Shown: one piece after another, positions 33,439 through 42,037 of the stretch
Position numbering within the stretch: position 1 is the first letter of the stretch
How the letters are laid out: each line of letters starts with the position of its first letter
Assembly (NCBI RefSeq): GCF_019090165.1
Contig: NZ_JAHRIB010000127.1
Coordinates: forward strand, 50,511 to 114,510
Reading direction: 5' to 3'
Length of the DNA stretch: 64,000 nucleotides
Source: Streptomyces sp. BV286
Lineage (GTDB): Bacteria; Actinomycetota; Actinomycetes; Streptomycetales; Streptomycetaceae
Translations under genes and position numbers: made by a program
Notes under the pieces: model-generated
Told to the model about the DNA's origin: nothing
Database searches by the model: none
The model's input: only the letters and a program-made list of their open reading frames with translations

Positions 33439-34227
33439 CTACCCGCGGCCCACATAGGGCATCGCGGTGGCGAGCACCGTCGCGAACTGCACGTTCGCCT
33501 CCAGGGGCAGTTCCGCCATGTGCCGCACCGTGCGGGCCACGTCGGCGACGTCCATCACGGGCTCGGGCGCCGTCTCCCCGTTCGCCTGAAGCGCTCCCGT
33601 CTGCATGCGCTCGGTCATGTCGGTCGCCGCGTTGCCGATGTCGATCTGGCCGCAGGCGATCCCGTACGAACGGCCGTCCAGGGACAGTGACTTGGTGAGG
33701 CCCGTCAGCGCGTGCTTCGTCGCCGTGTACGCAGCCGAGTGCGGGCGCGGCGTGTGCGCCGAGATCGAGCCATTGTTGATGATCCTTCCGCCCTGCGGAT
33801 CCTGCTCCTTCATCTGCCGGAACGCCGCCTGCGCACACAGGAACGCCCCGTCCAGATTCGTGCCGACCACGTGACGCCAGGCGTCGTACGGCAGTTCCTC
33901 GAACGGCACGCCCCCGGGGCCGAACGTGCCGGCGTTGTTGAAGAGCAGGTCCAGCCGCCCGAAGCGGTCCCGTGCGGCGGCGAAGAGCGCGGCCACCTCC
34001 TCGGGCCGCGCCACATCGGTGCGCACACACAGGGACGTGCTGTCCTGCCCCGACGGCTCCCCGCCGAGGGCCGCCCGCGCGAGCTCCGCCGTCTCCTCCA
34101 GCCGCTCCGCGCGGCGGCCGGCCAGCGTCACCGACCAGCCGGTCCGCAGTAGTTCGACGGCCACGGCACGGCCGATGCCCGAGCCCGCGCCTGTCACGAT
34201 CGCGATCTTCGTCCGATTGGCGTTCAT
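33439..34227 (-). CDS. short-chain dehydrogenase/reductase
   Basis: The 262-residue protein has TGAGSGIG, an Arg-Arg pair after strand 2 (LAGRRAERLEET, suggesting NADP(H)), NNAG, and the catalytic Ser..Tyr..Lys (NNGSISAHTPRPHSAAYTATK). The ATG at 34227 starts directly before the Rossmann strand. It is convergent with the SnoaL-like gene, with a three-copy GGCCCACCC(C)GAGGAG repeat between them. Substrate unknown. Confidence 0.92.
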   Translation of the reverse strand: MNANRTKIAIVTGAGSGIGRAVAVELLRTGWSVTLAGRRAERLEETAELARAALGGEPSGQDSTSLCVRTDVARPEEVAALFAAARDRFGRLDLLFNNAGTFGPGGVPFEELPYDAWRHVVGTNLDGAFLCAQAAFRQMKEQDPQGGRIINNGSISAHTPRPHSAAYTATKHALTGLTKSLSLDGRSYGIACGQIDIGNAATDMTERMQTGALQANGETAPEPVMDVADVARTVRHMAELPLEANVQFATVLATAMPYVGRG

Positions 34228-34376
34228 GGCCCCGCAGGGTACGGGAGGGCATCCGACGGCGACGGTCCGACATTCGGTACTCATCCGTCCGACATCCGAC
34301 TGTTGTGTCCGCGACAGTCCACAGTTGACCCTGACCACTCCAATAACTGGTACAACAACTGTCAGGGGAGAGCCAG

Positions 34377-36023
34377 ATGACAGCCTCAGGTCACCGGCGA
34401 ACGAACGAGCACGCTCCCGAACTGCGGGCCGCAGCCCGCCACTTCGGGCGCCGCCGCTTCCTCACCGTCACCGGCGCGGCCGCCGCGCTCGCCTTCGCCA
34501 CGAACCTGCCGACCGCGGGTGTGGCGGGCGCCGCCGAGCTCGACGCGGCGAAGATCACCGAGAACCCCTTCACCCTCGGCGTCGCCTCCGGCGACCCGCA
34601 GGCCCACTCCGTGCTGCTGTGGACCCGGCTCGCGCCGACCCCGTACCAGGCCGACTCGGGTCTCCCGCCGGAACGCGTCCTCGTGCGCTGGGAGTTGGCC
34701 CGCGACGAGCGGTTCCGTCACGTCATCAGACGTGGCGCGGCCGTCGCCCACCCCGAGTTCCACCACTCCGTGCACGTCGAGGTCGGACACCTCGACTCCG
34801 ACCGGGTCTTCTACTACCGCTTCCGGGTGGGCAGTTGGATCAGCGAGGTCGGCAGAACGCGCACCGCGCCCTCGTCCCGCGCGGACGTCTCCGAACTGAA
34901 GCTGGCCGCGGTCTCCTGCCAGGCCTACCACGACGGGTACTTCACCGCGTTCGGCCATCTCGCCGAGGACGACGTCGACGTGGTCTTCCACGTCGGCGAC
35001 TACCTCTACGAGTACGCGGTCAACTCCGTTGGCGGCGCCCGCAACTACACCGACCGCGTGCTGCCCGACCTCTTCAACAGGGAGACCATCACCCTGGAGG
35101 ACTACCGACTGCAGTACGCCCTCTACAAGACCGACCCCGACCTGATAGCCGTGCACGCCAAGCACCCCTTCGTGGTCACCTGGGACGACCACGAGGTCGA
35201 GAACAACTACGCGGACGACATACCGGAGAACGCCGTACCGCCGGAGGAGTTCCTGTTGCGCCGCGCCGCCGGCTACCGCGCCTACTGGGAGAACCTGCCG
35301 CTGCGCCGCCCGCAGCGGCCCGAGGGCGCCGACATGCAGCTCTACCGCCGCCTGAACTGGGGCCGGCTCGCGCAGTTCGACATCCTCGACACCCGGCAGT
35401 ACCGCTCGGACCAGGCGTACGGCGACGGAGCCGACGTTCCCGGCCCCGAGACGGACGACCCGTCGCGCACGATCACCGGTGAGACGCAGGAACGCTGGCT
35501 GCTCGACGGCTGGCACGCCTCGAAGGCCCTGTGGAACGTACTGCCGCAGCAAGTCATCTTCTCCCAGCGGAAGTTCGACCTGACCGTGCCGTCCAGGGTG
35601 TCCATGGACGCGTGGGACGGCTACCGGGCCTCGCGCGCGCGGGTCCTGGCCGGCGCGAAGTCCGCCGGGATCGACAACCTGATGGTGTTCACCGGGGACG
35701 TCCACGTCGGGTACGCCTTCGACATCAAGGACGACTTCGACGACCCCGCGTCCAGGACGCTCGGTACGGAGATCGTGACGACCTCCGTCACCAGCGGCCG
35801 GGACGGCGCGGAGAAGCCCGCCAACTGGGACACGTACATGCAGGCCAACCCGCATCTGAAGTTCTACAACGGGCGGCGCGGCTACACGACGGTGCGGCTC
35901 GGGCGGGAGTCGGCGCGGGCCGACTTCAAGACGGTGGCGGCCGTGACGACGCCGGGGGCGCCGATCGTGACCGCCGCGTCGTTCGTCACCGAGGTGGGTG
36001 ACCAGGGGCTGAAGCCGGCGTAG
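34377..36023 (+). CDS. phoD: alkaline phosphatase PhoD, Tat-exported
   Basis: The 548-residue protein begins with a twin-arginine signal (GRRRFLTVTGAAAALAFA). The PhoD metallophosphatase domain has SGDPQAHSVLLWTRL, SCQAYHDGYFTAF, VVFHVGDYLYEY, TWDDHEVENNYADD and TGDVHVGYAFD, which carry the Fe/Ca ligands. It releases phosphate from phosphodiesters and teichoic acid outside the cell. The ATG at 34377 follows CAGGGGAGAGCCAG. A 7-bp inverted repeat (ACAGTTG/CAACTGT, 34321-34362) lies upstream; no clear Pho box was found. Confidence 0.95.
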   Translation: MTASGHRRTNEHAPELRAAARHFGRRRFLTVTGAAAALAFATNLPTAGVAGAAELDAAKITENPFTLGVASGDPQAHSVLLWTRLAPTPYQADSGLPPERVLVRWELARDERFRHVIRRGAAVAHPEFHHSVHVEVGHLDSDRVFYYRFRVGSWISEVGRTRTAPSSRADVSELKLAAVSCQAYHDGYFTAFGHLAEDDVDVVFHVGDYLYEYAVNSVGGARNYTDRVLPDLFNRETITLEDYRLQYALYKTDPDLIAVHAKHPFVVTWDDHEVENNYADDIPENAVPPEEFLLRRAAGYRAYWENLPLRRPQRPEGADMQLYRRLNWGRLAQFDILDTRQYRSDQAYGDGADVPGPETDDPSRTITGETQERWLLDGWHASKALWNVLPQQVIFSQRKFDLTVPSRVSMDAWDGYRASRARVLAGAKSAGIDNLMVFTGDVHVGYAFDIKDDFDDPASRTLGTEIVTTSVTSGRDGAEKPANWDTYMQANPHLKFYNGRRGYTTVRLGRESARADFKTVAAVTTPGAPIVTAASFVTEVGDQGLKPA

Positions 36024-36085
36024 GGCTCCGCCGGGGGGCGGGGGACTGCGGTGGTTCGCCGGCCGCGGGGCCGTCGTGGCCGGTC

Positions 36086-36180
36086 GCGCAGTTCCCCGCG
36101 CCCCTGAAGACGAAAGACTGCGCAGTTTCCCGCGCCCCTGAAGGCAAAGGACTGCGCAGTTCCCCGCGCCCCGAGAACTC
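36086..36180. repeat. three copies of the GCGCAGTTCCCCGCGCCCCT repeat
   Basis: Copies start at 36086, 36120 and 36154 (34-bp period) in the gap between convergent phoD and the oxidoreductase. The leading GTGGCCGGTC is shared with the copy near 57.9 kb and, in reverse, with that near 55.8 kb. Confidence 0.85.
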
Positions 36181-36188
36181 TTTGGCCG

Positions 36189-37190
36189 TCAGGCCGGTTC
36201 CCCCGGGTAGCGGACGCCCACGTCGTGGCGGACCGCGTCCAGTGTGCGCATGACCGCCAGGGAGCCGTCGAGGGGGACCAGCGGGGACTCGGTCTCGCCC
36301 GCGCGCAGACAGCGCATGACCTCGACGGCCTCGTGCTTGAGGCTGGCGCGGGTGCCGTCGGTCGCGCTGGCCGTGAACTCCTCGGGGTCACGGCCGTCGC
36401 GGTGCAGCAGGAACCGGTCGGTGTGGAAGAAGCCGTACGGGATGTCGATGCGGCCCTCGGACCCGGTGACGGACGCCGAGGTCGACGTGCCGCCCACCAG
36501 GGAGCAGTGCAGCGAAGCGAGCGCGCCGCTCTCCCAGGAGAGCAGCATGCCCGTCTGGAGATCGACGCCCTCCTCCGACAGCATCGCCCGCGCCGTCACC
36601 TCGGACGGCTCCCCGAGCAGCAGGTGCGCGAACGACACCGGGTAGACACCGAGGTCGAGGAGGGCGCCGCCGCCCTGTGCCGGATCGCGCAGCCGGTGGG
36701 TGGGAGGGAAGGGCCCCGACAGTCCGAAGTCGGCCTGCACCGTGCGGACCTCACCGATCGCCCCCTCGTCGACCAGCGCCTTGAGGCGCCGGATCAGCGG
36801 GTTGCAGTACATCCACATGGCCTCCATCAGGAAGCTCCCGCGCTCCTTCGCGAGGCCGACCAGCTCCTCGGCCTCGCGCGAGTTCAGCGTGAACGCCTTC
36901 TCGCAGAGCACGTTGCGCCCCGCCTCCAGACACAGCCCGGCCGCCACCCGGTGCGCCGAGTGCGGAGTCGCCACGTACACGACGTCCACGTCCTCGTCCG
37001 CCGCGAGGGACTCCCAGTCCCCGTACGCCCGGGGTATCCCGAACCGCTCCGCGAACGTCTTCGCCGACTCCTCGGTGCGCGACGCCACCGCCACCACCTC
37101 GGCGTCCGGCAGATCGATCAGATCCGCCGTGAACGCCGCAGCGATCCCACCGGTCGCCAGCACACCCCACCGCACGCGTTCCTCCGCCAT
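36189..37190 (-). CDS. Gfo/Idh/MocA-family oxidoreductase
   Basis: The 333-residue protein has an N-terminal Rossmann domain (RWGVLATGGIAAAFTADL), the ATPHSAHR loop, and the conserved EKAF motif (NVLCEKAFTLN) whose Lys takes part in catalysis. The C-terminal sheet domain includes GGGALLDLGVYPVSF with the active-site His replaced by the Asp/Tyr pattern usual in the trans-dihydrodiol dehydrogenase branch. AGGGGTTGGG before the ATG supports the start. Substrate probably a sugar or cyclic diol. Confidence 0.92.
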   Translation of the reverse strand: MAEERVRWGVLATGGIAAAFTADLIDLPDAEVVAVASRTEESAKTFAERFGIPRAYGDWESLAADEDVDVVYVATPHSAHRVAAGLCLEAGRNVLCEKAFTLNSREAEELVGLAKERGSFLMEAMWMYCNPLIRRLKALVDEGAIGEVRTVQADFGLSGPFPPTHRLRDPAQGGGALLDLGVYPVSFAHLLLGEPSEVTARAMLSEEGVDLQTGMLLSWESGALASLHCSLVGGTSTSASVTGSEGRIDIPYGFFHTDRFLLHRDGRDPEEFTASATDGTRASLKHEAVEVMRCLRAGETESPLVPLDGSLAVMRTLDAVRHDVGVRYPGEPA

Positions 37191-37302
37191 CCCAACCCCT
37201 CGCTCCGTGAGCACACGACCCGACGGTCGACGACTCGATGGTCTCGACCACCTGTACGAGCTGAGAGCATAGGTGGCGGATTCCACAGACAGGGAGGGGC
37301 AC

Positions 37303-38646
37303 ATGCCCGAGCGGGGCCGCACCACGCGGGACCAGGACGGCCGGGGGGCACGCATACCGAGCGCGGCGGTCACCGAAGAGAGCACGACCGCCGCCGCGGC
37401 GCCGCCGATCCCGCCACCGGGCGCCCGGCGCTCCGTGGGGCTCCTGGTCACGCTCATCCTGGGCGGTCTCACGGCCGTACCGCCGCTGTCCATGGACATG
37501 TACCTCCCGGCGCTCCCGGAGGTCACCGACGCCCTGCACGCGTCGGCGGCCACCGTGCAGCTGACCCTCACCGCGTGCCTCGCCGGCATGGCGCTCGGGC
37601 AGCTGGTCGTCGGCCCGATGAGCGACAAGTGGGGACGGCGGCGGCCCCTGATCGCCGGCCTGCTCGTCTACATCGCGGCCACCGCCGTGTGCGCCTTCGC
37701 GCCCACCATCGAACTCCTCGTCGCCTTCCGGCTGCTCCAGGGCCTCGCGGGCGCCGCCGGGATCGTGATCGCCCGTGCCGTCGTACGCGACCTGTACGAC
37801 GGCGTGGACATGGCGCGGTTCTTCTCCACGCTGATGCTGATCTCCGGGGTCGCACCGATCATCGCGCCCCTCATCGGCGGGCAGGTCCTGCGGATCACCG
37901 ACTGGCGGGGCGTCTTCTACATCCTGACCGTCATCGGGATCCTGCTGACCGTCGTCGTCTGGCGGCTGCTGCCCGAGACCCTCCCGCCCGGGCGCCGCCA
38001 CGCGGGTGGCACCGCCGAGGCCCTGCGCACCATGCGCGGCCTGCTCGCCGACCGCGTCTTCACCGGCTACATGCTCACGGGCGGCTTCGCCTTCGCGGCG
38101 CTCTTCGCGTACATCTCCGCGTCGCCGTTCGTGATCCAGGAGATCTACGGAGCCTCCCCGCAGACGTACAGCATCCTCTTCGGCGTCAACTCCGTCGGCC
38201 TCGTGATCGTCGGCCAGATCAACGGCAAGATCCTCGTCGGCCGGGTCAGCCTCGACAAGGCACTCGGCGTCGGACTCGCGGTCATCACCGTCGCGTCGGC
38301 CGCGCTGCTCCTGATGTCCGTCGGAGCCTTCGGCGAGGTGGGACTGGTCCCCATCGCCGTCGGACTCTTCGTCCTCATGTCGGCGATGAGTCTGTGCATG
38401 CCCAACACCAACGCGCTCGCCCTGATGCGCACCCGGCACTCCGCGGGCTCCGCGTCCGCCCTGCTCGGCACCTCCTCGTTCCTCGTCGGCGCGATCGCCA
38501 CCCCCCTGGTGGGCGTCGCCGGGGAGCACACGGCCGTCCCGATGGCCGTCGTCCAGCTCGCGTGTTCACTGGTGGCCGTCGGCTGCTTCATGGCACTGTG
38601 CCGTCCCTGGCGGAATCAGACGGACGCGAAGGGAGCAGGCAGCTGA
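37303..38646 (+). CDS. MFS drug exporter, Bcr/CflA type
   Basis: The 447-residue protein has 12 membrane helices after a 45-residue disordered head. LSMDMYLPALPEV after helix 1 and GPMSDKWGRRRPL between helices 2 and 3 mark the Bcr/CflA branch, which exports bicyclomycin, chloramphenicol-like drugs or cysteine. The ATG at 37303 follows GGGAGGGGC. Its stop overlaps the next gene's start in the form CTGA. It is divergent from the oxidoreductase. Confidence 0.92.
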   Translation: MPERGRTTRDQDGRGARIPSAAVTEESTTAAAAPPIPPPGARRSVGLLVTLILGGLTAVPPLSMDMYLPALPEVTDALHASAATVQLTLTACLAGMALGQLVVGPMSDKWGRRRPLIAGLLVYIAATAVCAFAPTIELLVAFRLLQGLAGAAGIVIARAVVRDLYDGVDMARFFSTLMLISGVAPIIAPLIGGQVLRITDWRGVFYILTVIGILLTVVVWRLLPETLPPGRRHAGGTAEALRTMRGLLADRVFTGYMLTGGFAFAALFAYISASPFVIQEIYGASPQTYSILFGVNSVGLVIVGQINGKILVGRVSLDKALGVGLAVITVASAALLLMSVGAFGEVGLVPIAVGLFVLMSAMSLCMPNTNALALMRTRHSAGSASALLGTSSFLVGAIATPLVGVAGEHTAVPMAVVQLACSLVAVGCFMALCRPWRNQTDAKGAGS

Positions 38647-39776
38647 GCGCACCGCGACTGCGCCCCGGCACGCCGGAACGTGCCGGGCTCGACCCGGAGG
38701 AACTCGACCGTCTCGTAAGGGAGTTCCGTCGGCTCACCGACGGGGACCGGCCCTGGGCCGCGGGCGCCGTGCTCGTCGCCGGGCGGGGGCCCGTGATCGC
38801 CGTCGAGGAGTCGGCGGGATGGGCCGCACGGTATTCCGCGTACGACGAGGAGACGGACGCCGGCGTGGAGCTGCCGCGCGAAGCGTGGGTTCCGGCGACG
38901 GCGCGCACGCCCTTCGACCTGGCGTCCCTCACGAAGCTCTTCACGAGCGTCGCCGCGGTGCAGCAGCTGGAACGCGGCACGCTGGGCATCGACGCCCGGG
39001 TGGGGGCGTACCTGCCGGGCTTCACGGCGGCCGCCGAGTACGGCATCACCGTGCGGCACCTGCTCACCCACACCTCCGGGCTGCGGCCCGAGCTCCCGCT
39101 GTACGACTGCCCGGACGACCGGGCGCGGCTCGCCATGCTGCGGGCCGAGAAGCCGGTGACGGCCCCCGGCGGCGCGCACACCTACTCGGACCTCAACATG
39201 CTGCTCCTCCAGCAGGTCCTGGAACGGATCACCCGGCGCCCGCTGGACGTCCTCGTCAGGGACGGGATCACCCGGCCGCTCGGCATGACCGCCACCGGAT
39301 TCGGGCCCTGCGCGGGCGCGGCCGCGACGGAGGACCAGCGCCGGCCCTGGGCCAAGGCGGACCGCGGGATGCTGCGGGGCGTGGTCCACGACGAGAACGC
39401 GTGGGCACTCGGCGGGGTCGCGGGCCACGCGGGACTCTTCTCGACGGCGGGCGACCTCGCGGTCTTCTGCCGCACCCTGCTGGCGGGCGGCTCCTACGGC
39501 ACCGCCCGGATCCTCGGCCCCGACTACGTCGAGCTTCTCCTGTCGCCGCCCGGGCTGGGATTCGTCCTCGACGCTCCGTGGTTCATGGGCGCGCTCTCCG
39601 GCCACGGAGCCGCCGGCCACACCGGCTTCACGGGTACGTCACTGGTGATGGACCCGGCGACGGACACGTTCCTCGTCCTCCTCGCCAACACCGTCCACCC
39701 GCGCCGCCGGCCCCCGGACAACGAACCCCGCGCGGCGGCGGCCACCCGGCTGGCCAGGGCGGTACGGGGAGCGTGA
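38643..39776 (+). CDS. serine hydrolase, beta-lactamase/DD-peptidase fold (probable CTG start)
   Basis: The frame has the class C-like motifs: SLTK with nucleophile Ser, YSD (HTYSDLNML), and a C-terminal HTGFTG strand in place of KTG. Family members usually open with RPGTPERAGLDPE. No ATG, GTG or TTG precedes that block in frame. A CTG at 38643 overlaps the upstream stop (CTGA) and follows GAAGGGAGCAGG, so coupled CTG initiation giving 377 residues is the best reading. No signal peptide is seen, suggesting a cytosolic esterase or peptidase. Confidence 0.85.
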   Translation: MSAPRLRPGTPERAGLDPEELDRLVREFRRLTDGDRPWAAGAVLVAGRGPVIAVEESAGWAARYSAYDEETDAGVELPREAWVPATARTPFDLASLTKLFTSVAAVQQLERGTLGIDARVGAYLPGFTAAAEYGITVRHLLTHTSGLRPELPLYDCPDDRARLAMLRAEKPVTAPGGAHTYSDLNMLLLQQVLERITRRPLDVLVRDGITRPLGMTATGFGPCAGAAATEDQRRPWAKADRGMLRGVVHDENAWALGGVAGHAGLFSTAGDLAVFCRTLLAGGSYGTARILGPDYVELLLSPPGLGFVLDAPWFMGALSGHGAAGHTGFTGTSLVMDPATDTFLVLLANTVHPRRRPPDNEPRAAAATRLARAVRGA

Positions 39777-39858
39777 GAGCCGCACCGCTCGGGGACTTCG
39801 CGGCCCGGTGCGCGACGCCCGCGGAATTCCGGGCCCGTGGCCCTCGTAGAATTCCCTC

Positions 39859-40842
39859 GTGACCGCCCCCGTTTCCCCAGCCGAGACCCTGCGCGCGGCC
39901 CTCGCGGGGCTGCTCGACGGACTGCCGCCGAAGGTGGCCGCGCAGGCCGTCGACCGGCTGATCGCGAACTACCGGGGGACCACTCCGACGGACGCCCCGA
40001 TCCTGCGTGACCGCGCGGACGTGGCCGCGTACGCCGCGTACCGGATGCCCGCGACCTTCGAGGCCGTACGGGCCGCGCTGGACGCCTTCGCGGACGCCGC
40101 GCCGCAGTGGGTGCCGGGCAGTCACGTCGACGTCGGCGGCGGTACGGGGGCGGCGACCTGGGCCGTGAACGCCACCTGGCCCGAGGAGCGGCCGGTGACC
40201 GTGCTCGACTGGGCCGACCCCGCGCTCGCCCTCGGCCGTGAACTCGCCTCGCACAACCCGCTGTTGAAGTCGGCCGAGTGGCACCGCGCCCGGATCGGGG
40301 CGGCGCTCGCCATCGGGAGCACCGACCTCGTCACGGTGTCGTACGTCCTCGGCGAGCTGACGGAGGCCGCCCGCATCGCGGTCGTGGACGCGGCGGCGGC
40401 CGCCGCCCCGGCCGTCGTGATCATCGAACCCGGCACACCGGACGGCTACCTCCGGATCATCGAGGCACGCGACCGCCTCATCGGCGCAGGCTTCCACATC
40501 GCCGCGCCCTGCCCGCACAGCTCGGCCTGCCCCATCGTCGCGGGCGAGGACTGGTGCCACTTCTCGGCCCGGGTCAGCCGGTCCTCCCTGCACCGGCAGG
40601 TCAAGGGCGGCTCACTGGCGTACGAGGACGAGAAGTTCAGCTACGTCGCCGCCACGCGCTTCCCGGTGACCCCGGCGCCGTCGCGGGTCGTGCGGCGGCC
40701 GCAGATCCGCAAGGGCCAGGTGCTCCTGGACCTGTGCGAGACGCCGGAGCGCCTCGCCCGCTCGACGGTGACGAAGCGCCACGGCCTGCTCTACAAGGCG
40801 GCCCGCGACGCGGACTGGGGCGACAGCTGGCCGCCGGCCTAG
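39859..40842 (+). CDS. Rsm22-like small-ribosomal-subunit methyltransferase-fold protein
   Basis: The 327-residue protein has a SAM-fold core (HVDVGGGTGAATWAV at about 95; VTVLDWADPAL; VTVSYVLGEL) and the cysteine cluster APCPHSSACPI...DWCHF typical of Rsm22/METTL17, which binds an iron-sulphur cluster. Those proteins aid small-subunit assembly; whether they methylate RNA is debated. The start is GTG at 39859. The C-terminal RKGQVLLDLCET..RSTVTKRHG fits the family. Confidence 0.9.
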   Translation: MTAPVSPAETLRAALAGLLDGLPPKVAAQAVDRLIANYRGTTPTDAPILRDRADVAAYAAYRMPATFEAVRAALDAFADAAPQWVPGSHVDVGGGTGAATWAVNATWPEERPVTVLDWADPALALGRELASHNPLLKSAEWHRARIGAALAIGSTDLVTVSYVLGELTEAARIAVVDAAAAAAPAVVIIEPGTPDGYLRIIEARDRLIGAGFHIAAPCPHSSACPIVAGEDWCHFSARVSRSSLHRQVKGGSLAYEDEKFSYVAATRFPVTPAPSRVVRRPQIRKGQVLLDLCETPERLARSTVTKRHGLLYKAARDADWGDSWPPA

Positions 40843-40859
40843 CGCCTGACAACCCCGGC

Positions 40860-40900
40860 CGGGCAGTCCGGCAGCCCGGCAGTCCGGCAGCCCGGCGTTC
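40860..40900. repeat. GGCAGTCC/GGCAGCCC 10-bp tandem repeat
   Basis: Four or five units of CCGGCAG(T/C)CCGG lie just after the Rsm22-like gene, in the gap before the convergent DUF6243 gene. Confidence 0.55.
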
Positions 40901-40964
40901 GAACAGCACGGCAGCCCGTCCGGGGCTTCCGCCTCCGGCCGGGCCGCATCTCCCGGCCGTACGC

Positions 40965-41198
40965 TCACGGCTTCTCGCCCGTCGCCTCCTCCGTCGCCTC
41001 GTCCGGCGCGTCGCGAGCCGTGCCCTCCTGGCTCGCCTGCTTCTCCTGGAACCTGCGCAGCAGCTCCTTCTTCCGGTCCTGCGGGTCGGTTCCGCCGCCC
41101 ACCTGCTTGCCCCGGCCCCCGCCACGCAGCGCCTTGCGGCTCAGGTTGCTGCGGCTGCCGCCGACTCCCAGCATGTTCCCGGCTCCACCTCGGCTCAT
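40965..41198 (-). CDS. DUF6243-type small protein
   Basis: The 77-residue protein begins MSRGGAGNMLGVGGSRSNLS, is Gly/Arg-rich, and ends in an acidic helix (QDRKKELLRRFQEK...EATEEATGEKP). This matches the DUF6243 family of Streptomyces small proteins with no known function. GGAGGAGGCC before the ATG at 41198 is a strong ribosome site. It is divergent from a TetR gene with two operators in the shared promoter, so it is probably a TetR target. Confidence 0.75.
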   Translation of the reverse strand: MSRGGAGNMLGVGGSRSNLSRKALRGGGRGKQVGGGTDPQDRKKELLRRFQEKQASQEGTARDAPDEATEEATGEKP

Positions 41199-41223
41199 CA
41201 CGGCCTCCTCCCACTCGACCCAA

Positions 41224-41279
41224 CGAGACGAACCGTCTCGATTCAGTGACACCACTGTCCGGCGAGACGTATCGTCTTG
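41224..41279. promoter_or_regulatory. two TetR operators CGAGACG-N3-CGTCTCG
   Basis: CGAGACG-AAC-CGTCTCG (41224-41240) is perfect and CGAGACG-TAT-CGTCTTG (41263-41279) differs by one base. Centres are 39 bp apart. One lies near each start in the divergent DUF6243/TetR gap. Confidence 0.85.
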
Positions 41280-41300
41280 TCAACCTGTTAAGTTCGACCC

Positions 41301-41957
41301 ATGGCCCAACAGTCCGCTCAGCCCCAGCACAAGCCCGCCCCCGACTCGGCCCGGCGCAGCGAGAGGTCCCGCCGCGCGATCTACGACGCCGCCCTCGCGC
41401 TCGTGACCGAGGTCGGCTACCCCAAGACGACCATCGAGGGCATCGCCGCCCGCGCCGGCGTCGGCAAGCAGACGATCTACCGCTGGTGGTCGTCGAAGGC
41501 CGAGGTCCTGCTCGAGGCGTTCATCGACCTGAGCGCCCGGACGGCCGAGGACGCGGCCCGGCCCGAGGCCGTCGGGGAGTACGCGGAGTACGAGATCCCG
41601 GACACCGGTGACCTGGAGGCGGACCTCAAGGCGGTCCTGCGCGCCACCGTCGACGAACTGCTCGACCCCCGGTTCGAGGCCCCGTCACGGGCCCTGGCGG
41701 CCGAGGGCGTCGTCAACGAACAGGTCGGCCGCGAGTTCGTCGGCAAGCTCCTCGAGCCCCAGCTCCAGCTGTACGTCAAGCGCCTGCGCGCCGCCCAGGG
41801 GCAGGGTGCCGTACGCCCCGACATCGACCCCCGCGTCGCCCTGGAACTCTTCGTCTCACCGCTCGCCCAGCGCTGGCTCCAGTACACGGGCCCCATCTCG
41901 TACGAGTACACGGACAAGCTCGTCGAGTACGCACTCCACGGCCTCGCTCCCCGCTGA
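41301..41957 (+). CDS. TetR-family regulator
   Basis: The 218-residue protein has a TetR DNA-binding domain at about 22-70 (RRAIYDAALALVTEVGYPKT, TIEGIAARAGVGKQTIYRWW) and the TetR_C_11-like all-helical ligand domain. It should bind the paired CGAGACG palindromes directly before it, repressing itself and the DUF6243 gene. The ligand is unknown. Confidence 0.93.
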   Translation: MAQQSAQPQHKPAPDSARRSERSRRAIYDAALALVTEVGYPKTTIEGIAARAGVGKQTIYRWWSSKAEVLLEAFIDLSARTAEDAARPEAVGEYAEYEIPDTGDLEADLKAVLRATVDELLDPRFEAPSRALAAEGVVNEQVGREFVGKLLEPQLQLYVKRLRAAQGQGAVRPDIDPRVALELFVSPLAQRWLQYTGPISYEYTDKLVEYALHGLAPR

Positions 41958-42037
41958 GTGCGGGCCCGCACGGGCGCCCACGGCCGCGTCCTGGTCCCGA
42001 GCCCTCGTCCCGCGTCCTCGTGAGCGGGGCCGAGGCC

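Noticed and set aside
34310..34376. Possible Pho boxes before phoD
   Set aside because: GTTGACC-like words occur, but the 11-bp direct repeat pattern of PhoP sites is not kept in the next unit. Only a 7-bp inverted repeat is solid.
36225..38642. A long top-strand frame leading into the serine hydrolase
   Set aside because: It runs antisense to the Gfo/Idh/MocA gene and out of frame with the MFS gene. Only the part from 38643 is protein-like.
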